A stretch of 64,000 bases of DNA from an uncultured Eubacteriales bacterium (GTDB lineage: Bacteria; Bacillota; Clostridia; Oscillospirales; Oscillospiraceae): NCBI GenBank assembly GCA_900316745.1, contig ONEB01000006.1, positions 147,770 through 211,769 of the forward strand, in the 5' to 3' direction. Within the stretch, counting starts at the first letter, position 1. Every line of letters begins with the position of its first letter. Positions 7,989-16,437 of this stretch are shown piece by piece. The position numbers and the translations under genes are program-made. Below the pieces are notes generated by a model. The model did not search any database. It saw only the letters and a program-made list of their open reading frames with translations, and was not told where the DNA came from.

Positions 7989-10900
7989 TTGACAAACTAC
8001 TGCGGTTATATGGGCAAGGTCCTGCTGCTGGATCTCACCACGCGCACGGCGGAGGAATATCCCTGGTCGGACCGCGACCGCGAGCTGTACATCGGCGGCA
8101 AGGCCATGGCCTCGAAGATCCTCTACGATAATCTCACCGGCGCCGAGGATCCCTTTGGACCGGAGAATCTCATCGTGATTGCGACTGGCCCGATCACGGG
8201 CACCGGCGCGCCGAGCTCCAACCGCTTCGACGTTTCGTCCCTCTCGCCGCTCACGGGCATCACGGCCTCGTCCAACTGCGGCGGCAACTTCGGCCACTAC
8301 CTGAAAAAGGCGGGGCTGGACGCGCTGATCGTGCGCGGCAGGTGCGACACGCCGACCTGGGTGGAGATCGAAAATGACACGATCCGCTTCCATGACGCGT
8401 CGGGGCTCTGGGGCATGCGCGTATCCGAGACGCAGGAGGAGATGCAGAAGGCGCTTGACGAAAGCCATGAAAAGAAGGTCAAGTGCGGCATGGTCGTCAT
8501 CGGACCGGCGGGCGAGAACCTTGTGCGCTACGCCTCCGTCATGTCGGGCGAGCGCGCCGCCGGACGCGCCGGCATGGGCGCGGTCTTCGGCAGCAAAAAT
8601 CTCAAGGGCATCACCGCCACGGGCAAGGCCATGGCGAAGATCTACAATCAGGAGAAGACCTCCGAGCAGCGCAAAAAGTGGATCCAGTACGTCCGCTCCC
8701 ATCCGATTACGGGCGACCGCCTCCCGCGCATGGGTACGGCGAGCCTGATGACTCCGATGCAGGAGCACAGCGCGCTCATGACACACAACGCCGCCGAGGG
8801 CACGTTCGAGGGATATGACAAGATCAACGGCGAGGCGATGGAGGCGTATCAGGAGGGCAACAACGGCTGCCTGACCTGCCCGATCCGCTGCTCGCGGCGT
8901 GTGCCGCACGACGGGCGCTTCATCAAGGGCCCGGAGCTGGAGACGCTGGGTCTGTTCGGCAGCCAGCTTCTCAACGACAATCTCGAGCAGATCTGCCAGT
9001 GGAACTATGAGATCGATGAGCTCGGCATGGACACGATCTCCTGCGGCGGCACGATCGCCTGGGCGATGGAGGCAAACAAGCGCGGACTTTGGAACTGCGG
9101 CCTGAACTTCGGCGAGACCGATGGCATCTCGCAAGTGCTGGAGGACATTGCCTACCGGCGCGGCATCGGGGCAGAGCTTGCCGAGGGCAGCAAGCGTCTG
9201 AGCGAGAAGTACGGCGGCAAAGACTTTGCCATTCACTCCAAGGGCATGGAGCTCTCGGCATACGAGCCGCGCAGCGCCTTCGGCCAGGGTCTTGGCTACG
9301 CGGTGTCGAACCGCGGCGGCTGCCACTTAAACGGCGGCTACCTCATGGCGGTGGAGGGGCTCGGCATGAATGTGAAAGGCCGCACGCCGCGCGGCAAGGC
9401 CGATCTCTGCATGACGATGCAGGATCTCATGGAGAGCATCTCCATGGGCGGGCAGTGCCTGTTCACGTCGTTTTCCGTGTTCCCGCCTTTCCTGGTCAAG
9501 GAGAACAAGGGCTGGTTTGCGCGCCTGATCGATAAGATCGTGCCGTTCATCGGCCCGTTCGTGCGCATCCTGAACAAGGTGCCCGAAATCGCGTTTTTCC
9601 AGATCCCGCTGATTCCGTATACCTACGAGCTGAACAACACCGTCGGCATGAAGATGAACGTCGGGCGCTTCATCCGCAACGGCGAGCGCAGCTATAATGT
9701 CGAGCGCGCCGTGAACGCGAAGTTCGGCGTCTCGGCGGCAAATGACAAGCTTCCCAAGCGGCTCACCCACGAGCTTCAGGATCCGAAGGATCCCAACTCG
9801 AAGGTGCCGCTGGAAAAGATGAAAAAGGTCTATTACCGCGCCCGCGGCTGGGAGAAAAACGGCCTCCCGAGCGAGAAAAAGCTCCGGCGGCTCGGCATCG
9901 AGTCCGGTTCGGGCGTACAAGAGAAGAGAAGGAGAGGAATGAACATGCTCAAAAAGATTTACTACCGCGTGTACCAGTTTTTCTTCAACATCGGCGGACA
10001 CTTCCTGCATTGGCGCAGACCGATCCAGGTTTCTGGCATCGGCAGCGCGGAGAAGATCCCCGAGATCCTGAAGAAGGAAAAGGTCACCAAGGCTATGATC
10101 GTCACGGGTCCGAGCGTCGGCAAGAAGCTTGCGCCGATTGTCACCGCCGCTTTGGACAAGGCGGGGATTCCATGGGTCATGTTCGCCGAGGTCGAGGCCA
10201 ATCCCCGCGTCAGCACGGTCGAGAAGGTCCGCGCCATGTATGTGGAAAACGGTTGCGACGGCTTCATCGCCATCGGCGGCGGCTCCCCGATGGACTCCGC
10301 CAAGGCCGCTGCCGCCCGCGTCGTGCGCCCGAACAAGCCCGTCGGCAAGATGGCGGGTCTGCTGCGCGTACTGAAAAAGCTCCCGCCCTTCATCGCCGTC
10401 CCGACCACGGCGGGCACCGGCTCCGAGACGACGATCGCCGCCGTCATCACGGACGACGAGACGCACCACAAATACGCGGTCATGGATCTGACGCTCGTGC
10501 CGAAGTACGCCGTGCTCGATCCTGAGATGACACGCGGTCTGCCGCCGAAGATTACCGCCGCCACGGGCATGGACGCCCTGACGCACGCGGTCGAGGCCTA
10601 TGTCTGCTGGACGTACAACACCAAGGAGAGCCTGCGCTGCGCCGAGGAGGCGACGGTTGCGATCTTCAAGTTCCTCGAGCGGGCTTACCGCGACGGCAAC
10701 GACATGGAGGCGCGCACGGAGATGCTGGTTGCGTCCTTCAAGGCGGGCTTTGCGTTTACCCGCGCAGGCGTCGGCAACGTCCACGCCATCGCGCACACGC
10801 TGGGCGGCCTCTATAACACGCCGCACGGCCTTGCCAATGCCGTCATTCTGCCGATCGTCCTCGAGGACTACGGCGATGCCGTCTATCCGAGACTCTCGCG

Positions 10901-11150
10901 TCTCGCGGAGCTCACCGGCGTCTGTACCTCCGGCACGCAGGAGGAGAAGGCCAAGGCGTTCATCCGTGAGATCCGCGCCATGAACCAGCGCATGGAGATC
11001 CCCACGGGCTTCGACCACATCCAGGAGAAGGACATCCCGCAGATGATCACCTGGGCGCTGAAGGAAGCCAACCCCTTCTACCCCGTCCCGGTCGTCTACG
11101 ACCGCGCCCGCTGCGAGAAAGTCATCCGCAGAATCATTTCGGAAGCGTAA
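7989..11150 (+). CDS. Tungsten aldehyde:ferredoxin oxidoreductase in frame with iron-type alcohol dehydrogenase
   Basis: Residues 1 to about 643 are a complete AFOR (N-terminal, middle and C-terminal domains), a W-bis-pterin/4Fe-4S enzyme that interconverts aldehydes and acids with ferredoxin. The cluster ligands include CLTCPIRC near residues 293-300 and a late cysteine in GGQCLF. Residues from about 651 are an iron-containing alcohol dehydrogenase with GGGSPMDSAKA, VPTTAGTGSETT and the metal histidines in HAIAHTLGGLYNTPHG. The joint holds a CAA codon (9918) where a TAA would end a normal AFOR, followed by a ribosome site and ATG for a normal ADH, so this may be a stop-loss fusion. TTG at 7989 is preferred over GTG at 7980 because GAGGTGA precedes it. 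Together the two activities could reduce acids to alcohols or the reverse. Confidence 0.88.
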   Translation: MTNYCGYMGKVLLLDLTTRTAEEYPWSDRDRELYIGGKAMASKILYDNLTGAEDPFGPENLIVIATGPITGTGAPSSNRFDVSSLSPLTGITASSNCGGNFGHYLKKAGLDALIVRGRCDTPTWVEIENDTIRFHDASGLWGMRVSETQEEMQKALDESHEKKVKCGMVVIGPAGENLVRYASVMSGERAAGRAGMGAVFGSKNLKGITATGKAMAKIYNQEKTSEQRKKWIQYVRSHPITGDRLPRMGTASLMTPMQEHSALMTHNAAEGTFEGYDKINGEAMEAYQEGNNGCLTCPIRCSRRVPHDGRFIKGPELETLGLFGSQLLNDNLEQICQWNYEIDELGMDTISCGGTIAWAMEANKRGLWNCGLNFGETDGISQVLEDIAYRRGIGAELAEGSKRLSEKYGGKDFAIHSKGMELSAYEPRSAFGQGLGYAVSNRGGCHLNGGYLMAVEGLGMNVKGRTPRGKADLCMTMQDLMESISMGGQCLFTSFSVFPPFLVKENKGWFARLIDKIVPFIGPFVRILNKVPEIAFFQIPLIPYTYELNNTVGMKMNVGRFIRNGERSYNVERAVNAKFGVSAANDKLPKRLTHELQDPKDPNSKVPLEKMKKVYYRARGWEKNGLPSEKKLRRLGIESGSGVQEKRRRGMNMLKKIYYRVYQFFFNIGGHFLHWRRPIQVSGIGSAEKIPEILKKEKVTKAMIVTGPSVGKKLAPIVTAALDKAGIPWVMFAEVEANPRVSTVEKVRAMYVENGCDGFIAIGGGSPMDSAKAAAARVVRPNKPVGKMAGLLRVLKKLPPFIAVPTTAGTGSETTIAAVITDDETHHKYAVMDLTLVPKYAVLDPEMTRGLPPKITAATGMDALTHAVEAYVCWTYNTKESLRCAEEATVAIFKFLERAYRDGNDMEARTEMLVASFKAGFAFTRAGVGNVHAIAHTLGGLYNTPHGLANAVILPIVLEDYGDAVYPRLSRLAELTGVCTSGTQEEKAKAFIREIRAMNQRMEIPTGFDHIQEKDIPQMITWALKEANPFYPVPVVYDRARCEKVIRRIISEA
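9929..9947 (+). promoter_or_regulatory. Internal ribosome binding site and start of the ADH half
   Basis: AAGGAG (9929-9934) lies 4 and 10 bases before in-frame ATGs at 9939 and 9945. The second gives MLKKIYYRVYQ, which resembles the start of free-standing gut iron-ADHs. It suggests the ADH can be made as a separate protein. Confidence 0.6.
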
Positions 11151-11172
11151 AACAAGATCCATACAGACTCGC

Positions 11173-11199
11173 CGCCCCGGAGGGAAACCCTCCGGGGCG
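11173..11199 (+). terminator. Terminator after AFOR-ADH
   Basis: A 12-bp GC-rich stem (CGCCCCGGAGGG / CCCTCCGGGGCG) with an AAA loop followed by ATTTG lies 22 bases after the stop. Confidence 0.7.
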
Positions 11200-11201
11200 A
11201 T

Positions 11202-11230
11202 TTGCGTCTGAGGCACGAAAGTGCTATAAT
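11202..11230 (+). promoter_or_regulatory. Probable promoter of the alpha-glucosidase gene
   Basis: TTGCGT (11202-11207), 17 bases and TATAAT (11225-11230) lie just after the terminator, 35 bases before the gene start. Confidence 0.5.
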
Positions 11231-11265
11231 TTGCGTAGAATCCTGTCGAATGGTGGGTGAAGCGA

Positions 11266-12960
11266 ATGGCACAGAAAACAAACTGGTTTGAAAATGCGGT
11301 GGTCTATCAGATCTATCCGCTGAGCTATATGGATGGGAATAATGACGGAATCGGCGATATCCCCGGCATCATCTCAAAGCTCGACTACATCAAAGATCTC
11401 GGTGCGACGGCGATCTGGTTTTCGCCCCTGTACGCCTCGCCGTGGAAGGACTACGGGTATGACATCTCCGATTACCGCGCGATCCACCCGGCGTTCGGCA
11501 CGATGGAGGACTTCGACCGGCTGATGGCCGAGTGCAAAAAGCGGGGCCTGCGCGTCATCATGGACATGGTGCTCAACCACACCAGCGATCAGCATGCATG
11601 GTTCCGCGAGGCGATTGCCGATCCGAACAGCAAGTACCGCGACTACTACATCATCCGCCCCGGGCGGAAAAAGAACGGCAAGCTCCTGCCGCCGACGAAC
11701 TGGGTCTCCTGCTTCACGGGCTCTGCCTGGGCGCGCATTGACGGCACGGACGACTTTTATCTGCACCTCTTTGCGCCCGAGCAGCCGGACTTAAACTGGG
11801 AAAACCCCGCCGTGCGCGATGAGATCGTCGACATCATGCGCTTCTGGCTGGACAAGGGCGTGGCGGGCTTCCGCTTTGATGTGTTCAATCTCTGGTCCAA
11901 GGTTTATCCCCTGCGCGATGACCGCGGTCTGCTGCGGCTGCAAAAGGGCAGCAGCTTCTTCGTCGACGGACCGCGCATGCATGAATTCCTGCGCGAGCTC
12001 AACACGCGTGTGCTCTCTGAGTACGACACCTATACCGTGGGTGAATCCTATCTCCCCGACCCCGAACACGCCCACCGCTACATCAGGCGCGAATCCGGCG
12101 AGCTCGACAGCATCTTTGACTTCGCGCATCTCACGTCCGATAACCTCTTCGGGCTGAAATTCATCCCCAAGCCCTTTGACCTTCTGCGCTTCAAGCTGGG
12201 GCTTCTGGGGCCGCAGATCAAATACTTTGCCACGGGCTGGAACACGCTCGTGCTGGAAAACCACGACTGCGTGCGCAGCGTGAGCCGCTTCGGGATCAAG
12301 ACGGAGCAGTACCGCTACGAGGCCGCGACCTTCCTTGCGCTGATCACCTTTATGGGATGGGGCACGCCCTTTATCTACCAGGGCGAGGAGATCGGCATGA
12401 CGAACGCGGATTTCACCTCTATGGACCAGCTGAAAGATCCCGTTTCACATTTCGTGTTCGACACGATGACAAAGACGTTCCGCTTCCCGCGCGGTCTGGC
12501 GTTCCGGCTCATCCGGTGCGGCGCGCGCGACCACGCCCGTACCCCGATGCAGTGGGACGACGGGGTGAACGCGGGCTTCAACGCGGGCGAGACGCCGTGG
12601 CAGTGCCTGAACAGCGCCTACCCGGAGATCAACGTCCGGCGCGATCTGAACGCCGAGCGCTCGGTCTATCGCTTCTATCAGCAGCTGCTCGCGTTTCGCC
12701 GCGAGAATCCCGTCGCCCTGCGCGGCGAGACGCGGCTGCACCTGCCGAAAAGCCGCCGGATGATTGTCTATTCCCGCGAGCTGGAGGGACGGAGGCTCCT
12801 CATCGTCGGGAACTTCTCCGCCCGCAGCCGAAAGTTCCGCCTGCCCTCCGGCTTTCATGCCACGCGGCTGGCCGTGCGGCTCACCAACTACGACAGGCAG
12901 CTGCTGCGCCGGGAGATGACGCTCCGCCCCTATGAGGCGATCGTGTTTGAGGAAATCTAA
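11266..12960 (+). CDS. GH13 alpha-glucosidase / oligo-1,6-glucosidase
   Basis: A cytoplasmic glycoside hydrolase (564 residues, no signal peptide) that should release glucose from short alpha-glucans, isomaltose-type sugars or trehalose phosphate. It has the TIM-barrel motifs of the oligo-1,6-glucosidase subfamily: DMVLNHTSDQHAWF, the nucleophile Asp205 in GFRFDVFN, the acid Glu260 in VGESYL and Asp334 in LENHDCVRS, plus QPDLNWENP, a mark of the GH13_31-like group. A small beta domain follows. ATG at 11266 is preferred; a GTG at 11257 would add three residues. It stands alone between two terminators, with no sugar transporter beside it, so its exact substrate is open. Confidence 0.9.
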   Translation: MAQKTNWFENAVVYQIYPLSYMDGNNDGIGDIPGIISKLDYIKDLGATAIWFSPLYASPWKDYGYDISDYRAIHPAFGTMEDFDRLMAECKKRGLRVIMDMVLNHTSDQHAWFREAIADPNSKYRDYYIIRPGRKKNGKLLPPTNWVSCFTGSAWARIDGTDDFYLHLFAPEQPDLNWENPAVRDEIVDIMRFWLDKGVAGFRFDVFNLWSKVYPLRDDRGLLRLQKGSSFFVDGPRMHEFLRELNTRVLSEYDTYTVGESYLPDPEHAHRYIRRESGELDSIFDFAHLTSDNLFGLKFIPKPFDLLRFKLGLLGPQIKYFATGWNTLVLENHDCVRSVSRFGIKTEQYRYEAATFLALITFMGWGTPFIYQGEEIGMTNADFTSMDQLKDPVSHFVFDTMTKTFRFPRGLAFRLIRCGARDHARTPMQWDDGVNAGFNAGETPWQCLNSAYPEINVRRDLNAERSVYRFYQQLLAFRRENPVALRGETRLHLPKSRRMIVYSRELEGRRLLIVGNFSARSRKFRLPSGFHATRLAVRLTNYDRQLLRREMTLRPYEAIVFEEI

Positions 12961-12972
12961 GTCCATGCATGA

Positions 12973-13002
12973 AAAAAGGAAGCCGATTTCGGCTTCCTTT
13001 TT
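12973..13002. terminator. Bidirectional terminator
   Basis: A 13-bp stem (AAAAAGGAAGCCG / CGGCTTCCTTTTT) with an ATTT loop separates the alpha-glucosidase from the convergent SLH gene. It has A/T tracts on both sides. Confidence 0.85.
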
Positions 13003-13016
13003 CTTTTGCGGTATGA

Positions 13017-14603
13017 TTACAGATTGCGGTAGCGATACAGGAACGTGACGGCCTGTGCGCGGGTGCAGGGCTGCAGCGGGGCAAAGAGGACGGAGCTGAT
13101 GCCCTTGGTGATGCCGTTCTTCACGGCCCACGCCACGGGCGCGCCGTAGTAGGCGAGGGGGCTCACGTCGGAGAAAACGGTCTTGCCGCTGCCCTGCGCG
13201 GCGTCGGGATTGAACTTCTGGTCGAAGCGATACAGGAACGTCACGATGTGACCGCGCGTGCAGGTCTGATCGGGGCTGAACTGCGTCTCGCTCGTGCCGG
13301 TGGTGATGCCGTTCTCGGCGGCCCAGGCAACGGCCTTGGCGAAGTAGTCGTCGGCCTTCACGTCTTCAAACGCTGCGGGCGCCGTCGGCTCGGGCTCGCC
13401 CGCCATGCGCCACAGGAACGTGACGATCTGGGCGCGGGTGCACTTGTCGTTCGGGGAGAACGTCGTTTCGGTGGTGCCGGTGGTCACGCCGGTCTCCACC
13501 GCCCAGTTGATGGCGGTTTTGAATTCCTCGGAGAGATTCTGTGTGTCGGAGAACACGGTCTTGACCTTCGCGGGCTTCAGCTTTTTCATGATGCGGTTGA
13601 CGATCTCCTCATAGCCGCCGTTGTCCGGGTGCATGGAGCCGTCGGTGCGGACGTCCACGACGTCCACATAGGTGCAGCCGTAGAGCGCGCAGTCGGCGGC
13701 CAGCGCCGCGTTCATCGGGCTCATCACGCCGTCGAGCATCTCACCCAGAGAAACGGGCAGCTTGCCGTCCGTGAGGCTGAGCGAGTAGTGCAGGGGATTG
13801 AAGATGCCGAGAATAACGATCTGGGCGGTCGGGTTCTGGGCGCGGATCGCCTTGATGATCTTGGGCATGTTGGCGAGAAACTCGTTGTAGCCCTTCATGA
13901 CGTTCGCGAGAAAGCGCGGGATAAACTTCGCCACAAGCGCGTTTTCATCGACGCCCTCGGGCAGTGTCGGCGCGTCGCCGAAGCCGAGCTTGCTCTTCAT
14001 CAGATCCACGATCATGCCGGAGGTCAGACCGTTGTCGGGATCGTCGATCTCCCAGGCCGTGATGCGCAGCTGACTGAGCAGTACGTCGTTCGAGCCGATG
14101 TTCAGCGTGATGAGATCGGCATTCGCTACATCGGAGCGGATCATCGCGCCGACGTCGCCCAGCGATTCATCCAGCTCGTTGTTGTCCAGCCACAGATAAG
14201 CGAAATCGTCTTTCTCATAGTTGTAGCTCGCGTCGACCTGATGCAGGATCTCGCGGGTGCGCATGGCCGGGAACGCCCAGGAGTGGAAGCCGCTGGCGTT
14301 CGGGGAGGTGTAATACCGCATGTTGTAGCCGTCCGGCACATAGCTCTCGGCGCCGTCCAGCAGTCCGAGACGGCCTGCCAGCAGCGTCGTGTAGCCGACT
14401 TCCCAGCTGCCGTAGGCATCTGAATTCGTGCCGTTGTTGTCGTTCAGACCGGTGGCGATGCTGTCGCCGAGCGCGACATAGTTCGTGATGCCGTATTCGT
14501 TCGGGGCGGTGTTTCCCGCCGCAAACGACGGAACGCACAGCAGCGCTGCCGCCATCACGATCACCAGCAGACAGGACAACCGTCTTTGAAGCTGTGTTCT
14601 CAT
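13017..14603 (-). CDS. SGNH/GDSL-type hydrolase with three SLH domains
   Basis: A 528-residue exported esterase-type protein. After a signal peptide (residues 1-29) the block I motif YVALGDSIATG places the nucleophile at Ser48. Block III is GSND and block V is the DGSMHPDN region. From about residue 350 three SLH domains follow (each with an FSP/FAP...CTRAQ..TFLWR/YR pattern), which should bind pyruvylated wall polymer and hold the enzyme on the cell surface. The substrate is unknown; polysaccharide O-acetyl groups are typical for this clan. ATG at 14603 has AAGGAGA before it. The gene at 52117 is a paralog with the same design. Confidence 0.9.
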   Translation of the reverse strand: MRTQLQRRLSCLLVIVMAAALLCVPSFAAGNTAPNEYGITNYVALGDSIATGLNDNNGTNSDAYGSWEVGYTTLLAGRLGLLDGAESYVPDGYNMRYYTSPNASGFHSWAFPAMRTREILHQVDASYNYEKDDFAYLWLDNNELDESLGDVGAMIRSDVANADLITLNIGSNDVLLSQLRITAWEIDDPDNGLTSGMIVDLMKSKLGFGDAPTLPEGVDENALVAKFIPRFLANVMKGYNEFLANMPKIIKAIRAQNPTAQIVILGIFNPLHYSLSLTDGKLPVSLGEMLDGVMSPMNAALAADCALYGCTYVDVVDVRTDGSMHPDNGGYEEIVNRIMKKLKPAKVKTVFSDTQNLSEEFKTAINWAVETGVTTGTTETTFSPNDKCTRAQIVTFLWRMAGEPEPTAPAAFEDVKADDYFAKAVAWAAENGITTGTSETQFSPDQTCTRGHIVTFLYRFDQKFNPDAAQGSGKTVFSDVSPLAYYGAPVAWAVKNGITKGISSVLFAPLQPCTRAQAVTFLYRYRNL

Positions 14604-14675
14604 GTTTTGCTCTCCTTCTTCCGATTTTTCTGAACGAGCCAGCCGCAGACAGGCTCGTTTTTACTGCTGCATTCC

Positions 14676-14704
14676 ATTATAGTAAAAAAATTCCTGTCAG
14701 GCAA
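14676..14704 (-). promoter_or_regulatory. Probable promoter of the SGNH-SLH gene
   Basis: On the minus strand TTGCCT (14704-14699), 17 bases and TATAAT (14681-14676) lie about 70 bases before the ATG. Confidence 0.55.
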
Positions 14705-14740
14705 GCTGTATTTTTTGTGAAACTAATTTTTAAGAATTGT

Positions 14741-16288
14741 TTATATTTTAGGGCTTGATTCCGACTCCGGAGCGGCAGGATCTCCCATGTCGCGGAACAG
14801 GAACGTCACGATCTGACCGCGCGTGCAGGCGCTGCCAGGGGAGAAGTGCGTATCGTCCGTGCCGTTCGTGATGCCCTTCGCCGTCGCCCAGAGCACGGCG
14901 CCCGTGTAAAACGTGCCGTCCGAAACGTCCGAGAACGGTTCGCCGCGCTGCGCGGCGGGGACGTTGGCGCTGCGCCACAGGAACGTGACCACATGGGCGC
15001 GTGTGCACGGTGCGGCGGGGGCGAATGTCGTCGCGCTCGTGCCGTTCGTGATCTCGTTTTCCACCGCCCAGAGGACGGCTTTGCAGAAGAAATCCGTTTC
15101 CTGCACGTCGGCAAAGGGGTTCTCGGCGGTCGTGGGCTCGGGCTCGCCGGCGGCGCGCCACAGGAACGTCACCGCCTCCGCGCGGGTGCAGGTGTTGTTG
15201 GGGGAGAAATGCGTGTCGTCGGTGCCGTTTGTGATCTGCGGCGTCTGGGACACCGCCCAGAGGACGCTCCGGCAGAAGTAGTTCTCCTGCGCCACGTCCT
15301 CAAACGGATTGGGGATCGGCTCGGAAGGCTCTGCCTGGTCCGATACCGCAGGCTGATCCGGATCCTCGGGAGCCTCCGGAGGCGTTTCGGGGCGCGTGAC
15401 CGTGAACGTGACAGGCTCGCTCTGGAACGAGCCGCCGGTATTGCGCGTCTCGATCAGCGCCTGATACGCGCCCTCGGCTTCAAACGAAAGCTGATAGGTG
15501 TCGCCGAGCATGTGGTATTCATACGCTGTGCCGTCGGGACCCGTGATAAAGAGGCTGTTGGAGGTGCCGTCTCCGTCCATCCGAAACGTTACCCGCTCGT
15601 GCGCGGCGTAATCGGAGCGATCCGTCGTCAATACGGCGCGTGTCGGCGCGGGGAGGATGGCGTACTGCGCCCGAACGAGCGAAAAGTAGCTCCAGCCGCA
15701 GTTCCACGCGTCCAGCACCTGCAGGTTTTCGGGCAGCTCCAAAAGTTCGTTGGCGTAGGGGTCGATCGAGTTGACCTTGTAGTTGTCCCAGTCGTTTACG
15801 AGAATCTGAAAATCCAGATGGGGCCCGGTCACCTTGCCGGTCGCGCCGACGGTGCCGAGCTGCGTGACGCCGGCGGTGACCGCCGTGCCGGTGTGGACGG
15901 AGATTGAATTCATGTGGCTGTATCGGGAATAGAGGGGGATGATCGTTCCGTCCTGCGACTTGTAATCGTGCCGGAGCGCGACGAAGTTGCCGAAGCCGTC
16001 TCCGAGGTTGCCGGCCGCCACGACCACGCCGTCGTAGGACGCGACGATCGGCGTACCGGTCGGCGCGGCGATATCGAGCGCGCAGTGGTTGCGGTGGTCA
16101 TAAAAGCAGCCCTGAATGTTGCAGTGCCCGGGAACGGGCCAGAGAAAATCGCGCTGTCCGCCGGCGAGCACCTGCGGCCCCATCCCGTCGTAGCCGATTT
16201 TGTAGGCCATCGCGTGCGGCGCAGCCGCAGCGAAAAGCGTCAGACACATCACGGCGCTGAGCAGGAGCGCCGCTGCTTTTTGTTTCAT
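14741..16288 (-). CDS. M23-type peptidase with three SLH domains
   Basis: An exported 515-residue protein: signal peptide, M23/LytM-like domain at about residues 40-190, an Ig-like segment at 220-300, an acidic proline-rich linker and three SLH domains at the end. The M23 family cuts peptidoglycan cross-bridges. Here the first metal motif is present (HCALD) and so is a catalytic-type His (YSHMNSI), but the usual HxH near GPHLHF reads GPHLDF, so one zinc histidine is replaced by Asp. Activity is therefore uncertain. ATG at 16288 is chosen; a TTG one codon earlier is possible. AAAGGA lies upstream. Confidence 0.88.
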   Translation of the reverse strand: MKQKAAALLLSAVMCLTLFAAAAPHAMAYKIGYDGMGPQVLAGGQRDFLWPVPGHCNIQGCFYDHRNHCALDIAAPTGTPIVASYDGVVVAAGNLGDGFGNFVALRHDYKSQDGTIIPLYSRYSHMNSISVHTGTAVTAGVTQLGTVGATGKVTGPHLDFQILVNDWDNYKVNSIDPYANELLELPENLQVLDAWNCGWSYFSLVRAQYAILPAPTRAVLTTDRSDYAAHERVTFRMDGDGTSNSLFITGPDGTAYEYHMLGDTYQLSFEAEGAYQALIETRNTGGSFQSEPVTFTVTRPETPPEAPEDPDQPAVSDQAEPSEPIPNPFEDVAQENYFCRSVLWAVSQTPQITNGTDDTHFSPNNTCTRAEAVTFLWRAAGEPEPTTAENPFADVQETDFFCKAVLWAVENEITNGTSATTFAPAAPCTRAHVVTFLWRSANVPAAQRGEPFSDVSDGTFYTGAVLWATAKGITNGTDDTHFSPGSACTRGQIVTFLFRDMGDPAAPESESSPKI

Positions 16289-16385
16289 CAATTATCATGT
16301 CCTTTCCGCCTGCGCCCAACATTTTTTGGACGCAACAGGAATAAACTAACAGATTCCCGGACGGGTGTCAAGCTTTGGAGGCTGA

Positions 16386-16420
16386 TAAAAAGGGCACTGT
16401 CTCTTGCTGAGACAGCGCCC
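16386..16420 (-). terminator. Terminator of the SGNH gene at 16438-17718
   Basis: On the minus strand GGGCGCTGTCTC and GAGACAGTGCCC pair (one G-T) around a 5-base loop, followed by TTTTTA. It lies 17 bases after the stop. Confidence 0.85.
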
Positions 16421-16437
16421 AAAGCGGGAAAGAGATG

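Noticed and set aside
7989-11150. Moco/tungsten cofactor riboswitch before AFOR or moeA
   Set aside because: The leaders are too short and lack the multi-helix pattern expected of that RNA. Only simple promoter elements and a small palindrome are seen.
14634-14660. ACGAGCC/GGCTCGT hairpin as terminator or attenuator
   Set aside because: It has a T-run only on the plus strand, where no gene ends. On the minus strand it lies in the leader of the 13017-14603 gene without a T-run or leader peptide.
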